Shown here in pieces: positions 16,638-25,608 of a DNA stretch of 64,000 bases (its first letter is position 1; each line of letters starts with the position of its first letter). Source of the stretch: Verrucomicrobiota bacterium (GTDB taxonomy: Bacteria; Verrucomicrobiota; Verrucomicrobiia; Chthoniobacterales; UBA10450). The translations under genes were made by a program, and so were the position numbers. The notes below the pieces were generated by a model that ran no database searches, had not been told where the DNA came from, and saw nothing but the letters and a program-made list of their open reading frames with translations. The stretch is taken from the NCBI GenBank assembly GCA_003219695.1, contig QHQA01000014.1, positions 26,081 through 90,080 of the forward strand, read 5' to 3'.

Positions 16638-18556
16638 TTCCCAGTAAGAATAGAGACCACAGCGTCGGCGACTTCCTGGCTGGTCACAGCTTTCATGCAT
16701 CGAAAATCAATCGGGCATTCGCGGAGGAAACACGGGCTGCATTCGACGTGGTGCCGCAGGACAATGTGACCGGTGCCGAGCGGCTCGGTCAGCCGCGGTT
16801 CGGTAGAACCGAAAATGGCGACCACTGGCACGCCCAGCAACGCGGCCAGATGCATCGTGCCTGTGTCGTTGGTCAACAGTAAGCGGCATTGCCGCAGTTC
16901 GTCGATAAGCTGATCGAGAGTGGTTTGGCCGATCCGGTTCACGCAATGGTTGCCGATCACAGCTCCAATCTTCTCGCCTATGGCCGCGTCGATGTTGGTG
17001 CCGAATAAAATCCACTGCGCCGGTGTTTGCGCGCCAATCTGTGCAGCTGCCTCCGCAAAGCGCTCCGGCAGCCAGCGTTTCGCCGGGCCGTACTCCGCGC
17101 CCGGACAGAGACCGATTTTGGAGGTTTGAGGTTTGAGGTTTGATGTTTCACGAAGGCGTTGGGCGTTGAGCGTTGAGCGTTGAGCGTTGAGCGTTTCCGC
17201 GCCGCAGTCGCCCGCGATCCGAAGAAATCGCAACGAATGATGCTCTGGCGGACCCGGTTTTCGCGGCTGGGGCGGGATTTGATTCAGCAGCCACCTTCTC
17301 CAATGTCCGCGATAACCAACCCTGCGCGGAATTCCGCTCAGCCAGGATTCAAGAGCGACCCGCAGCGAGTTTGGAAAAAGAATCGCTGCGTCAAAAGGCG
17401 CTCGTAGTCTAAGCAATCGGACGACGGAAAGAAGCGAACCATTCGGCAAAGGAACGATGTCGTCCACTTCTGGAACGAGCTTCCACACCGGCGCAATGTT
17501 CGCGGGCGCGGCAATTGTTACCTGCGCGTCGGGACGGCCGTTCTTGATCGCGCAAACTGTTGGCACGCTCATCACGGCGTCGCCCAGCCAGTTGCTTGAA
17601 CGAACAAGAATTCGGAATGGCTTGAGATCGCGGGCGGAAATTCCCGGTGGCAAATGGACGCCGCGTTTGTAGTGCGCAAGAAGAAAATTGGGTCGCGGGG
17701 TTTTCCACCGGCTATGCACCCAAAACCAATCTTCCGGCGCGAGGCGAATTTGTTGCTCGATGGTCTCGTTTATTTTCGATGTGAGCTCCGCGATCGAAGC
17801 GCTGGCCCGGTCAAAGCGCTCGGTAAAAACCATGCGCCAGCGCGCTGGAGCCGTCGTGTAAACTGCAGCGGCGATCACCGCCGAGCGGGTGCGCTTGGCG
17901 AGCACGCCAGGCAGGGGCGAAGTGGACGCGAGCCTTCCGAAAAAGGGCGTCCAAAGCCCGTGATCGCCTGCGTGTTGATCGGACAACACGCCGACACCGC
18001 CACCGGATCGCAGCAGATCAATTACCGGCTCAAATCCATCGTGGCGGTCGAACAGTTCCAGGCCCGTTTGGCTGCGGGTTCGGCGCACATGCTCGTCAAT
18101 GAAACGATTGCCGAGTCCCTGATAGACACTGGCGTTTCGCACGAACCCGACGAACTTCGGCATCAATTGCGCAAATAATTCCCATGTTCCCAGATGACTT
18201 AAAACGAGCACGACCGGAACGCCCGCGCGAAATTCGCGGGCCATGGCCTCAATATTCTCAACCGTCACTCGCTCGAGGATTTTCTCGGGCCGCATTTGGG
18301 TGAGTTTAATACTGCAAAGCAGGTTTGCGCCGAGCCGCCGAAAATGGCGGCGCACAAGGCGGCGCAACTCGAGCGGCGACTTTTCATTGGCAAATGCAAT
18401 TGCAACATTGCGTTTGGCCAGGCACCGATATTTCCCGGATATAAGCCACGCGCAAAAGCCGAGGAATTGTCCAAAAGCAAAGAGAAACCGCAACGGCATC
18501 GCAGCGGCAATGGCCGACCCTGCGCGATAAAGAAGATAAACGGCAAAATCGAGCAT
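16625..18556 (-). CDS. LpxL-type lipid A acyltransferase fused to ADP-heptose:LPS heptosyltransferase
   Basis: The 643-aa frame joins two lipopolysaccharide enzymes. Residues 1 to about 300 are a lauroyl/myristoyl-transferase-like domain with the HX4E catalytic pair in LSHLGTWELF and a DQHAGDHGLW region. Residues about 310-640 are a GT9 heptosyltransferase (WaaF-like) with RSSNWLGDAVMSVPT, PGAEYGPAKRW and TNDTGTMHLAALLGVPVVAIFGSTEP. A low-complexity stretch inside the GT9 part is encoded by tandem GGTTTGA and GCGTTGA units (17121-17194). Start taken at ATG 18556 (MLDFAVYLLYRAG); the track start at 18649 would overlap the divergent gene. The C-terminus ends inside an AT-rich repeat. Confidence 0.88.
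   Translation of the reverse strand: MLDFAVYLLYRAGSAIAAAMPLRFLFAFGQFLGFCAWLISGKYRCLAKRNVAIAFANEKSPLELRRLVRRHFRRLGANLLCSIKLTQMRPEKILERVTVENIEAMAREFRAGVPVVLVLSHLGTWELFAQLMPKFVGFVRNASVYQGLGNRFIDEHVRRTRSQTGLELFDRHDGFEPVIDLLRSGGGVGVLSDQHAGDHGLWTPFFGRLASTSPLPGVLAKRTRSAVIAAAVYTTAPARWRMVFTERFDRASASIAELTSKINETIEQQIRLAPEDWFWVHSRWKTPRPNFLLAHYKRGVHLPPGISARDLKPFRILVRSSNWLGDAVMSVPTVCAIKNGRPDAQVTIAAPANIAPVWKLVPEVDDIVPLPNGSLLSVVRLLRLRAPFDAAILFPNSLRVALESWLSGIPRRVGYRGHWRRWLLNQIPPQPRKPGPPEHHSLRFLRIAGDCGAETLNAQRSTLNAQRLRETSNLKPQTSKIGLCPGAEYGPAKRWLPERFAEAAAQIGAQTPAQWILFGTNIDAAIGEKIGAVIGNHCVNRIGQTTLDQLIDELRQCRLLLTNDTGTMHLAALLGVPVVAIFGSTEPRLTEPLGTGHIVLRHHVECSPCFLRECPIDFRCMKAVTSQEVADAVVSILTGKFEI
17121..17194. repeat. 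Tandem GGTTTGA / GCGTTGA repeats inside the heptosyltransferase domain
   Basis: About three GAGGTTT units are followed by about five GCGTTGA units. They are translated on the minus strand as NAQRSTLNAQRLRETSNLKP, in a loop between the two GT9 subdomains. The same heptamer family appears in the inverted pair at 32439-32532. Confidence 0.8.
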
Positions 18557-18627
18557 TACGAAACTGGCGACATCGCCGGATGGCGCGTGCAGGGTAGATT
18601 TGCCTGGGGCTGGCTTCAACCAATATA

Positions 18628-21036
18628 ATGTGCCCGGTGTCGCCGCCATTTTCCTCTTATTCTAACCCCGATTTTGCGCGCGCTATCTCGCAGAAAGTCG
18701 GACATGGCCGGTTTCTTGTCATTGGAGGCAACCCTCGGGAGCTTGGACCCCAATTTGCTGAAGCGAAAAGAGAAGCTGAGGTGTGGTCTTCTGACGAGCT
18801 CGCTTCAAAGCTGAGTCAGTACGAAGGCGCAGCTCGCTTTGAAACTGCGGCTTGGTTCTATCCTGCGGGAGCAAACGAGGACGAGCCAGTGGCGGAAGCG
18901 CTCACACGTTGCTCAGACAGCGTCATCCTCCTTCCCGGTCCGGGCGCTGACGCTGCGAGGCGCCGTCCTGAACTCGTTCAGTGTTTCGTGCGCCTCGGAT
19001 TTGTGCCCGATTACGAATGCGACGTCACAGACCTGAGCCCGGCGGCCGTTTGTCTCCGCCAGCTGCCGAGCAAGGTAACCGGCGAGTTCGTTGCTGCTGC
19101 GGAGACGGCTTTTGCCAGATTCAACAGGCAAGTAGCCGTGCTGCGGCGAACACTCGAAATCCGCGCCTCCGAACTGGAAGCAGCGCATCGTCATATCGCC
19201 GCTCTGGAGGAAAAGCTCCTCAAACTGAAACAATACCGGCGCGAACTCAGGTTGCTAAGAGAGCAGAGGCAAACCTTGCGCAAATCCCCCGAGCGCAAAA
19301 TGGGCCAGATATTGCTCGCGCCCTATCGTCTTCCGGAGAAACTGGCGAAAACAATCTGGAGAAAATTTCATCAGCAGACGCCAGAGCGTGCGAGATCAAC
19401 TGCACCAAGCGAATACCAGAAGTGGTTCGAGCAACATCGTGCGAGCGCGCAGGAGCTGAAGCAGATGCGGAATGAGTCGCGCGCGTTCGCCTCGCAGCCG
19501 CTCATCAGTGTCATCACGCCCGTGTTTGATACTCCGGTGGACCGCCTTGAGGAAGCGGTCAAATCAGTGCTGGCTCAGGCGTATGAAAATTGGGAACTCC
19601 TGTTAGCCGATGACGGATCGACTGATCCAGACCTGCTGCGCATTCTGCCGCGCATCGCCGCGCGCGACCGGCGCATCGTCCTGGCAAGCCTCGGAAAACA
19701 CGAAGGCATTTCGGCGGCGTCAAATCATGGACTCGCGCTCGCCCGTGGGGAGTGGGTCACTTTCCTTGATCACGATGATGTCCTCGAACCCGATGCGCTT
19801 TTCCGCCTCGTGGAGCTTTTGCAAACGCGTCCCGATGGAGATCTAATTTATTCCGACGAAGACAAGCTAGGCGAGGATGGATTGGAAGCGCCGTTGTTCA
19901 AGCCGGATTGGTCGCCTGATTTTTTCCTCTCCTACAGTTATCTGGGTCATCTGACCGCAGTGCGCCGCGACTTGGTGCAGAAAGCCGGCGGATTCCGTTC
20001 CCAGTTCGATAGTGCACAGGACTTCGATCTTTTCTTCCGCGTGATCGAGCGGACCAACCGAATTCATCATATTCCACGTGTGCTCTATCATTGGCGGCGC
20101 AGCGAAAGCTCCAGCGCAAACAGTGTCCGCCAAAAACCGGGGCAGCTGGAAACCTCGCGGCTTGCAATCGAAGATCACCTGAAACGCCGGGGCGAGCCCG
20201 CCCACGTGAGCGTGGACTGGCGCACCCACGCTTTCTGTGTGAGACGCGAGCTCTCGGAGGCGACCAAAATTTCTCTCATCGTTCCGAGTTACCACGGATC
20301 GGAGTCGCTCGCCCGATGCGTGGAAAGTATCACCAGCAAAACAAGCTACCCGAACTATGAGATCGTGATCGTCGAGAGCCGCGACAAATCTCCGGCGACC
20401 GCCACCCCGTTCCTACATCGTTTGCTGCGTCTCTCGGGCGCGCCGAATGATTCTGCAGCCAAAAATTACGCAGCCGAGCAAACCGACGGCCCATGGCTTC
20501 TTTTCATGGACGACAACATCGAAGTAATCGATCCCGAGTGGCTGACGATCATGGCTGAGCATGTTCAGCGGGCAGAAGTCGGCGCCGTGGGAGCTCGGTT
20601 GCTGAACCCGAGCGGCACGATCGAGCACGCGGGAATTGTGGTCGGCGTAAATAGAACCGCGCAGTCGGCCTTTCGCGGGTTTCCAGCTGAAGATCCGGGG
20701 GCAAACCGGCAATTACAGGTGACCCGCAATTGCAGCGGGGTATCGACCGCGTGCATGCTCACGCGCCGCGGAGTTTTTCAGCAGGTGGCTGGATTCGACG
20801 AAAGCCTCTCAGGCGCGCTCGCCGATGTTGATCTTTGCCTTAAGATGCGCCAGGCAGGTTACCTGATTGTTTACACTCCCTTTGCAAAGCTTTACTGGCA
20901 TGGAAGCTATCCTGACAAAATCGACGCGGGTAACGAGGCGATTGTGCGGGAACGTTGGGCCAGCGTTCTGCAGCGTGATCCTTATTACAATCCAAATCTT
21001 TCTCGCGAACGCGCCGATTTCTCGCTAGGCAAGTAA
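18628..21036 (+). CDS. Multidomain glycosyltransferase with two GT2 domains
   Basis: The 802-aa protein begins with about 130 residues that resemble a truncated nucleotide-binding or methyltransferase-like domain. A coiled coil (about 140-215, RASELEAAHRHIAALEEKLL) and a basic linker follow. GT2 domain 1 starts near residue 292 (ISVITPVFDTPVDRLEEA) with DDGSTD and FLDHDDVLEPDAL. GT2 domain 2 starts near residue 550 (ISLIVPSYHGSESLARC) with LLFMDDNIEV. Such double GT2 enzymes build O-antigen or rhamnan-like chains from nucleotide sugars at the inner membrane. It is divergent from the LpxL-WaaF gene and followed by an RmlC-like gene, so a surface polysaccharide role is likely. Confidence 0.85.
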   Translation: MCPVSPPFSSYSNPDFARAISQKVGHGRFLVIGGNPRELGPQFAEAKREAEVWSSDELASKLSQYEGAARFETAAWFYPAGANEDEPVAEALTRCSDSVILLPGPGADAARRRPELVQCFVRLGFVPDYECDVTDLSPAAVCLRQLPSKVTGEFVAAAETAFARFNRQVAVLRRTLEIRASELEAAHRHIAALEEKLLKLKQYRRELRLLREQRQTLRKSPERKMGQILLAPYRLPEKLAKTIWRKFHQQTPERARSTAPSEYQKWFEQHRASAQELKQMRNESRAFASQPLISVITPVFDTPVDRLEEAVKSVLAQAYENWELLLADDGSTDPDLLRILPRIAARDRRIVLASLGKHEGISAASNHGLALARGEWVTFLDHDDVLEPDALFRLVELLQTRPDGDLIYSDEDKLGEDGLEAPLFKPDWSPDFFLSYSYLGHLTAVRRDLVQKAGGFRSQFDSAQDFDLFFRVIERTNRIHHIPRVLYHWRRSESSSANSVRQKPGQLETSRLAIEDHLKRRGEPAHVSVDWRTHAFCVRRELSEATKISLIVPSYHGSESLARCVESITSKTSYPNYEIVIVESRDKSPATATPFLHRLLRLSGAPNDSAAKNYAAEQTDGPWLLFMDDNIEVIDPEWLTIMAEHVQRAEVGAVGARLLNPSGTIEHAGIVVGVNRTAQSAFRGFPAEDPGANRQLQVTRNCSGVSTACMLTRRGVFQQVAGFDESLSGALADVDLCLKMRQAGYLIVYTPFAKLYWHGSYPDKIDAGNEAIVRERWASVLQRDPYYNPNLSRERADFSLGK

Positions 21037-21055
21037 CGCTTTTGAAGAGACTGAC

Positions 21056-21802
21056 ATGAATAAGAGCGAAATAAATTTGTGGCCGGGCGTGAGTGAGGCA
21101 GCACGAAATACATTAATCTCGCGCGATTATAAATTGGGCTCTTTGCCACAGCGAGTCGCGCATTCAGGTGTTCCTGCCGGCGAGCTGGCAAAGGCCGACC
21201 GGTCGAGGCCGGAGATAAAGCGTGCCTGGATCCCCGGCGTCGAAATTTTCTCTCGCACAATCCATCCACAGCGTCATCGCGGAGTTTTCGGTGAATTTGT
21301 CCGACGTGACGAGGGAGTCTTGGCTAAAATCGGATTTTGGCCCAGGCAATGGTCGGCGGCGCGCATGTTTGCACCCAGTGCTAAAGGCTTTCATGTGCAT
21401 CCACCCAGTATTCCGCCCGATACGGCCGCCGAGAAATGGCTGCGACGTTTGTTCATTCGCAGGCCCGAGAATTATTCGTTGCGTCGTTATGATGACGAAC
21501 AGTGGGACGTCACGTTTTTTCTCCAGGGACGCGTGGAGATGATTCTGTGCGATGTGCGCACTGGTTTGTCCAAACGCATCATGCGTTTCTTCATCGATGG
21601 CGACAATCACCACAGCAGCAACAATGTGGGAGTGGTCGTTCCACCCGGGGTTGCGCACGCCATTCGCGTAGAAGGGTCGGAAGACGTGGTCATGGTTTAC
21701 GGGACGAGCACCGTTTTTCATCCCGAATTCGAGGGACGTATTGCGAGCGAAGTCGAGACGGCGGAGTTGCCCGAGGCGTGGCGGGAATTTCTTGGGTTGT
21801 AG
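21056..21802 (+). CDS. RmlC-like cupin / dTDP-sugar epimerase-like protein
   Basis: The 248-aa protein has a jelly-roll core: EIFSRTIHPQRHRGVFGEFV near residue 65, then QWDVTFFLQGRVEMILCDVR and VVVPPGVAHAIRVEG near 200. These match the dTDP-4-dehydrorhamnose 3,5-epimerase superfamily in order and spacing. The N-terminal 60 residues are not typical. The catalytic His/Tyr pair cannot be assigned safely, so it may be an epimerase homologue without that activity. It lies 19 bases after the GT2 gene. Its TAG stop belongs to the repeat that starts at 21798. Confidence 0.6.
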   Translation: MNKSEINLWPGVSEAARNTLISRDYKLGSLPQRVAHSGVPAGELAKADRSRPEIKRAWIPGVEIFSRTIHPQRHRGVFGEFVRRDEGVLAKIGFWPRQWSAARMFAPSAKGFHVHPPSIPPDTAAEKWLRRLFIRRPENYSLRRYDDEQWDVTFFLQGRVEMILCDVRTGLSKRIMRFFIDGDNHHSSNNVGVVVPPGVAHAIRVEGSEDVVMVYGTSTVFHPEFEGRIASEVETAELPEAWREFLGL

Positions 21803-21862
21803 CGGCGGTCTATGACCGCCGAAGATGTGGCATAACTACGGCGCTCATAGAGCGCCGCTACA
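21798..21862. repeat. TGTAG/CTACA palindromic doublet
   Basis: Starts TGTAGCGGCGGTCTATGACC and ends AGAGCGCCGCTACA. The two hairpins are GGCGGTC-TAT-GACCGCC and GGCGCTC-ATA-GAGCGCC, separated by 14-20 bp. Its TAG ends the upstream gene. The copy at 60369-60435 shares the left hairpin. Confidence 0.88.
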
Positions 21863-21865
21863 CAA

Positions 21866-22555
21866 ATGAAGCGAAGCTTCGATCCCGCTGTGTTGGAAAT
21901 GATGGACCGGCCGCAGCCGGTTTCTCCAGAGCTGGAGCGCGATCTGGCGCGAATTCGGCAATTCAATCGCTGGTTCGGAAGTTATCGTTTGATTTTGCGC
22001 TTTATGCGGCGGTGGATCGAGCCGGGCGCTCGCAGGCGCATCGTCGATCTTGCGACTGGCTCGGGTGATATTCCGCGATTGATTGCTGATTATGCTCGGA
22101 AAATTGGCGCGCAACTGGAGATCGACGCTGTGGATCGCCAATCTGCGACACTGGAAATCGCCAAGAAATTGAGCGCCGGGTACCCAGAAATTTCCTATCA
22201 CGAAGCCAACATTCTCGAATGGAACTCTGCCGAGGGTTACGACGTTGTGCTTTGCACCCTTACGTTGCATCACTTTAGCGATGAAGACGCGGTGCGGCTT
22301 TTGCGACAATGCCACCAGTTATCGCGGCAATTTGTTCTTATATCGGACTTGCGACGTGGATTCCTACTTAAAGCCGGCGTTTATCTTTTGACTGCGCTGA
22401 TCTTCCGGGAGCCAATGACACGCTACGATGCGCGCCTTTCCGCTGCACGCGCATTTTCATTTTCAGAAATGCGCGATCTCGCGTTGCGTGCTGGCTGGCA
22501 AAATTTCGGGCACGAAAAATTCCGCTTCGCGCGGCAGGCAATCTGGCTGGAATGA
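21866..22555 (+). CDS. Class I SAM-dependent methyltransferase
   Basis: The 229-aa protein shows motif I as VDLATGSGDIPRLIADYA, an acidic post-I region (EIDAVDRQSATLEIA) and VVLCTLTLHHFSDEDA as motif II/post-II, the layout of UbiE-like methyltransferases. The substrate is not visible. The region after residue 165 (LLKAGVYLLTALIFREPMTR) is hydrophobic and may bind a lipid substrate. It starts four bases after a palindromic element, so it is unlikely to share a simple operon with the upstream gene. Confidence 0.8.
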   Translation: MKRSFDPAVLEMMDRPQPVSPELERDLARIRQFNRWFGSYRLILRFMRRWIEPGARRRIVDLATGSGDIPRLIADYARKIGAQLEIDAVDRQSATLEIAKKLSAGYPEISYHEANILEWNSAEGYDVVLCTLTLHHFSDEDAVRLLRQCHQLSRQFVLISDLRRGFLLKAGVYLLTALIFREPMTRYDARLSAARAFSFSEMRDLALRAGWQNFGHEKFRFARQAIWLE

Positions 22556-22634
22556 ATTGATTTAGAGCGAACACTCGCTTCCCTTTGGAGTGGCCAGATA
22601 GTTTCTTGAAAATTCGGCGTCGGGGAGTAATGAA

Positions 22635-24056
22635 GTGAATCACAGAAAACGAAGGGCGATTATGCCGCTCCTCAAGCCAGACCCGACGTTTTACCCATCG
22701 CCACGACTGGCGATGCAGGCGCCTCCGGAGAGATATGCGTTCGTCGCCGCGCTGAATCCGCCTGGCAACAAGCTCCATGACGCGCTGTTGGTAGTGGATG
22801 TCGATCCTGAGTCGCGCTCGTGTGGCCAGCAGGTCGGCGAAGTCACTATGCCGCAGTTTGGTGATGAGCTGCACCATTTCGGTTGGAACGCGTGCAGCTC
22901 AGCGCTCTGCCCGTATGCGCCGCATCCGCACGTCGAGCGCCGGTATCTAGTTGTGCCTGGGCTGCGGTCGTCGCGGATTCACATCATCGACACGAAGCCG
23001 AATCCGCGAAAACCAAAGATCGTCAAAGTGATCGAACCGGAGGAAGTTTTCGCGCGCACTAACTATTCGCGTCCGCACACTATTCACTGTGGGCCAGAAG
23101 GCATTTATGTAAGTGCGCTCGGAGCGCCCAATGGCGATGGGCCAGGCGGCATTTTCATGCTCGACTGCGAAACGTTCGAGGTTCTTGGTCAATGGGAAGT
23201 AAATCGCGGCCCGCAATTCTTGCATTACGATTTTTGGTGGCATCTGGGATTCGACACACTGCTGAGTAGCGAATGGGGCACACCGAATATGATCGAAAAC
23301 GGGCTGCAACCCGACCTGCTTCTCGGCAGCAAATACGGTCATCAAATGCACGTTTGGGATTTGCGCCGCCGCCGTCACGTGCAAGCGCTCGACCTAGGCA
23401 ATGAGCAGCAAATGGTGCTCGAGATGCGTCCCGCGCATGATCCGACCAAAGCGTATGGCTTTGTCGGCGTGGTCGTTTCGCTAAAAGATTTGTCGGCATC
23501 GGTTTGGCTCTGGCACCGCAGCAACAGCGCTTGGGATTTGAAAAAGGTGATCGAAGTTCCAGCCGAACCTGCTGACCCGGAAAAACTGCCGCCAATGCTT
23601 AAGGATTTTAAGGCGGTGCCGCCGCTCATGTCGGACATCAATTTATCGCTCGACGACAAATTTCTATACGTCTCCTGCTGGGGAACCGGAGAATTCTTAC
23701 AGTATGACGTGTCCGACCCATTCAATCCGAAGAAGACAGGTTCTGTGCGTATAGGCGGAATTGTGAATCGCACGCCGCATCCGAAGAAGCCAGACCAGCC
23801 GCTGGCCGGCGGTCCGCAGATGGTGGAAGTGAGCCGTGATGCCAAACGCATCTATTTCACGAATTCGCTCTATGCGGCATGGGACGAGCAATTCTATCCC
23901 GATGGCGTCGGCAGTTGGATGGTGAAACTCGACGCCGGCCGCGACGGCGGCATCGCGTTTGATGAAGACTTTTTCGTGGAAAGCAACGATTATCGAGTGC
24001 ATCAAGTTCGCCTCGAAGGAGGCGATTCCTCGAGCGATTCGTTTTGCTTTCCGTGA
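22635..24056 (+). CDS. Selenium-binding protein 56 / methanethiol oxidase family
   Basis: The 473-aa beta-propeller protein matches the SBP56/MTO family across its length: NACSSALCPYAPHPHVERRYL, GWEP-type HIIDTKPNPRKPKIVKVIEP, RPHTIHCGPEGIYVSALG and LLLGSKYGHQMHVWDLRRRR are recognisable blocks. Bacterial members oxidise methanethiol to hydrogen sulfide, formaldehyde and peroxide with copper. I see no Sec-type signal at the chosen start, so it may be cytoplasmic. The start is GTG 22635 (GGGGAG nearby) or ATG 22662 (MPLLKPDPTFYPSPRLA). The downstream membrane gene overlaps its stop by GTGA. Confidence 0.88.
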   Translation: MNHRKRRAIMPLLKPDPTFYPSPRLAMQAPPERYAFVAALNPPGNKLHDALLVVDVDPESRSCGQQVGEVTMPQFGDELHHFGWNACSSALCPYAPHPHVERRYLVVPGLRSSRIHIIDTKPNPRKPKIVKVIEPEEVFARTNYSRPHTIHCGPEGIYVSALGAPNGDGPGGIFMLDCETFEVLGQWEVNRGPQFLHYDFWWHLGFDTLLSSEWGTPNMIENGLQPDLLLGSKYGHQMHVWDLRRRRHVQALDLGNEQQMVLEMRPAHDPTKAYGFVGVVVSLKDLSASVWLWHRSNSAWDLKKVIEVPAEPADPEKLPPMLKDFKAVPPLMSDINLSLDDKFLYVSCWGTGEFLQYDVSDPFNPKKTGSVRIGGIVNRTPHPKKPDQPLAGGPQMVEVSRDAKRIYFTNSLYAAWDEQFYPDGVGSWMVKLDAGRDGGIAFDEDFFVESNDYRVHQVRLEGGDSSSDSFCFP

Positions 24057-24712
24057 GTGGCTTCTGGCCGTGGCTGGCGATCTTTGGGCTGGGCATTTTT
24101 CATGGGATCAATCCTGCCATGGGATGGTTGTTTGCAGTGGCGCTCGGACTACAGGAGCAGAAGCGCGCAGCAGTGCTTCGCGCACTTCCGCCAATCGTGC
24201 TGGGGCACGCGCTGTCGATCGGCTTGATCATCGCCGCCGTTCTTGTGGCCCGAATTAGTTTGCCGCACCGAGCTCTAAAGATTGCCGCTGCCGCGATCCT
24301 GTTTGCCTTTGGCTTGTATCGACTCTTTCGGTCGCGCCATCCCAACTGGGTCGGCATGCGAGTTGGTTTTGGCGATTTGACGCTGTGGTCCTTTATCATG
24401 GCATCAGCACACGGCGCAGGGCTGATGCTCGTCCCATTCTTTTTGGGATCGCCGGCTGCGCAGTTCACGCATCAAGTTGGTTCGCACAACCGACATGAAC
24501 ACGTGTCGGGATTCGCGAATTTTAGCACGCCGTCGCTACTGACGGCTTCAGTCGCAGTTCACACGTTGGGATATCTTCTGATGACGGCTCTGGTGGCGAT
24601 TTTAGTTTACGAAAAACTTGGAGTCGGCATGTTACGCCGCGCGTGGTTCAACATCGATTTGGTCTGGATGCTCGCGCTGACGTTCACCGGCGGATTTATT
24701 CTCTTCCTTTGA
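24053..24712 (+). CDS. Polytopic membrane protein coupled to the SBP56 gene
   Basis: The 219-aa protein has about six hydrophobic segments. The first carries FGLGIFHGINPAMGWLFAVA and the fourth ASAHGAGLMLVPFF, with histidine-glycine pairs inside membrane spans that recall NicO/HupE-type metal transporters. I choose GTG 24053, which overlaps the SBP56 stop as GTGA; the track uses TTG 24044. The tight coupling suggests it supplies copper or exports a product of the methanethiol oxidase-like enzyme. That role is inference. Confidence 0.65.
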   Translation: MSGFWPWLAIFGLGIFHGINPAMGWLFAVALGLQEQKRAAVLRALPPIVLGHALSIGLIIAAVLVARISLPHRALKIAAAAILFAFGLYRLFRSRHPNWVGMRVGFGDLTLWSFIMASAHGAGLMLVPFFLGSPAAQFTHQVGSHNRHEHVSGFANFSTPSLLTASVAVHTLGYLLMTALVAILVYEKLGVGMLRRAWFNIDLVWMLALTFTGGFILFL

Positions 24713-24780
24713 TTTGCGGCCGCCTGCGTAATTGCATTTCATGATTCGCGCACCGTACGGAGTTGGATAAAGCTGGCGGC

Positions 24781-25608
24781 GTGAAAATTCTCACGATGAT
24801 CGCGCAGGCGCAGGCGCAGCCGCATGCAAAGAAACGCGTGCTCGTACCGACCATGGGCGCTTTGCACAAGGCGCATGCTGAGTTGATTCACGTGGCGCGT
24901 GAGCATGCCGGCCACGACGGCGAAGTGGCGGTCAGTATCTTTGTGAATCCGCTACAGTTTGAACCGGGAAGTGATTACGAGCGGTATCCGCGGCCGGAAA
25001 AAGCAGACGAGGAATTTTGTCAAAAGGCAGGGGTCGATCTCTTGTTCCGTCCGAGTGTTGCCGAAATGTATGCTGGCGATCGCTCGGTATTTATCGATGC
25101 ATCCTCTCTTGCAAACACACTGGAGGGCAGATCACGCCCTGGCCATTTCCGCGGTGTTTGCACAGTCGTGGCGAAGTTGTTCAATATTCTTTCGCCGGAC
25201 GCGGCGTTGTTTGGCGAAAAAGACTTTCAGCAACTGGCGATCGTCCGGCGGATGGTGCGCGATCTCAATTTCAAGATCGACATCGTCGCTGTGCCCACTG
25301 TTCGCGAGGAAGACGGACTGGCTTACAGTTCGCGCAACCAATATTTGACTGTGCAAGAACGGAAACAGGCGCCGGTTTTGTACCAGGCATTACGCGCAGC
25401 GGCAAACGCCGGCAAAAAATCCGCTGCAGATGTTGTCGCTATTGCGCGCAAGGTCATCGGGGAAGCGCCGCTGGCCCGGATCGATTATGTTGAAGTCGTC
25501 GATGCGGAAAACTTGCAACCGGTTGAGAGGGTTGGGCTAAATTCCGTGCTCCTCCTGGCGGTGTTCTTCGGCAAGACTCGTTTGATCGATAATATCCGGC
25601 TGTCATGA
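24781..25608 (+). CDS. panC: Pantothenate synthetase
   Basis: The enzyme joins pantoate and beta-alanine with ATP to make pantothenate for coenzyme A. Diagnostic blocks are VPTMGALHKAHAELI (HIGH-like), FVNPLQFEPGSDYERYPR, SRPGHFRGVCTVVAKLF, FGEKDFQQLAIVRRMV and the KMSKS-equivalent YSSRNQYL. Length 275 aa from GTG 24781 (VKILTMIAQAQ), which matches the usual PanC N-terminus better than the track's TTG 24763. It overlaps nadB by ATGA, so the two cofactor genes are translationally coupled. Confidence 0.93.
   Translation: MKILTMIAQAQAQPHAKKRVLVPTMGALHKAHAELIHVAREHAGHDGEVAVSIFVNPLQFEPGSDYERYPRPEKADEEFCQKAGVDLLFRPSVAEMYAGDRSVFIDASSLANTLEGRSRPGHFRGVCTVVAKLFNILSPDAALFGEKDFQQLAIVRRMVRDLNFKIDIVAVPTVREEDGLAYSSRNQYLTVQERKQAPVLYQALRAAANAGKKSAADVVAIARKVIGEAPLARIDYVEVVDAENLQPVERVGLNSVLLLAVFFGKTRLIDNIRLS

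Noticed and set aside
17121-17194. Possible CRISPR-like array
   Set aside because: Units are contiguous 7-mers without spacers and are translated inside a glycosyltransferase.
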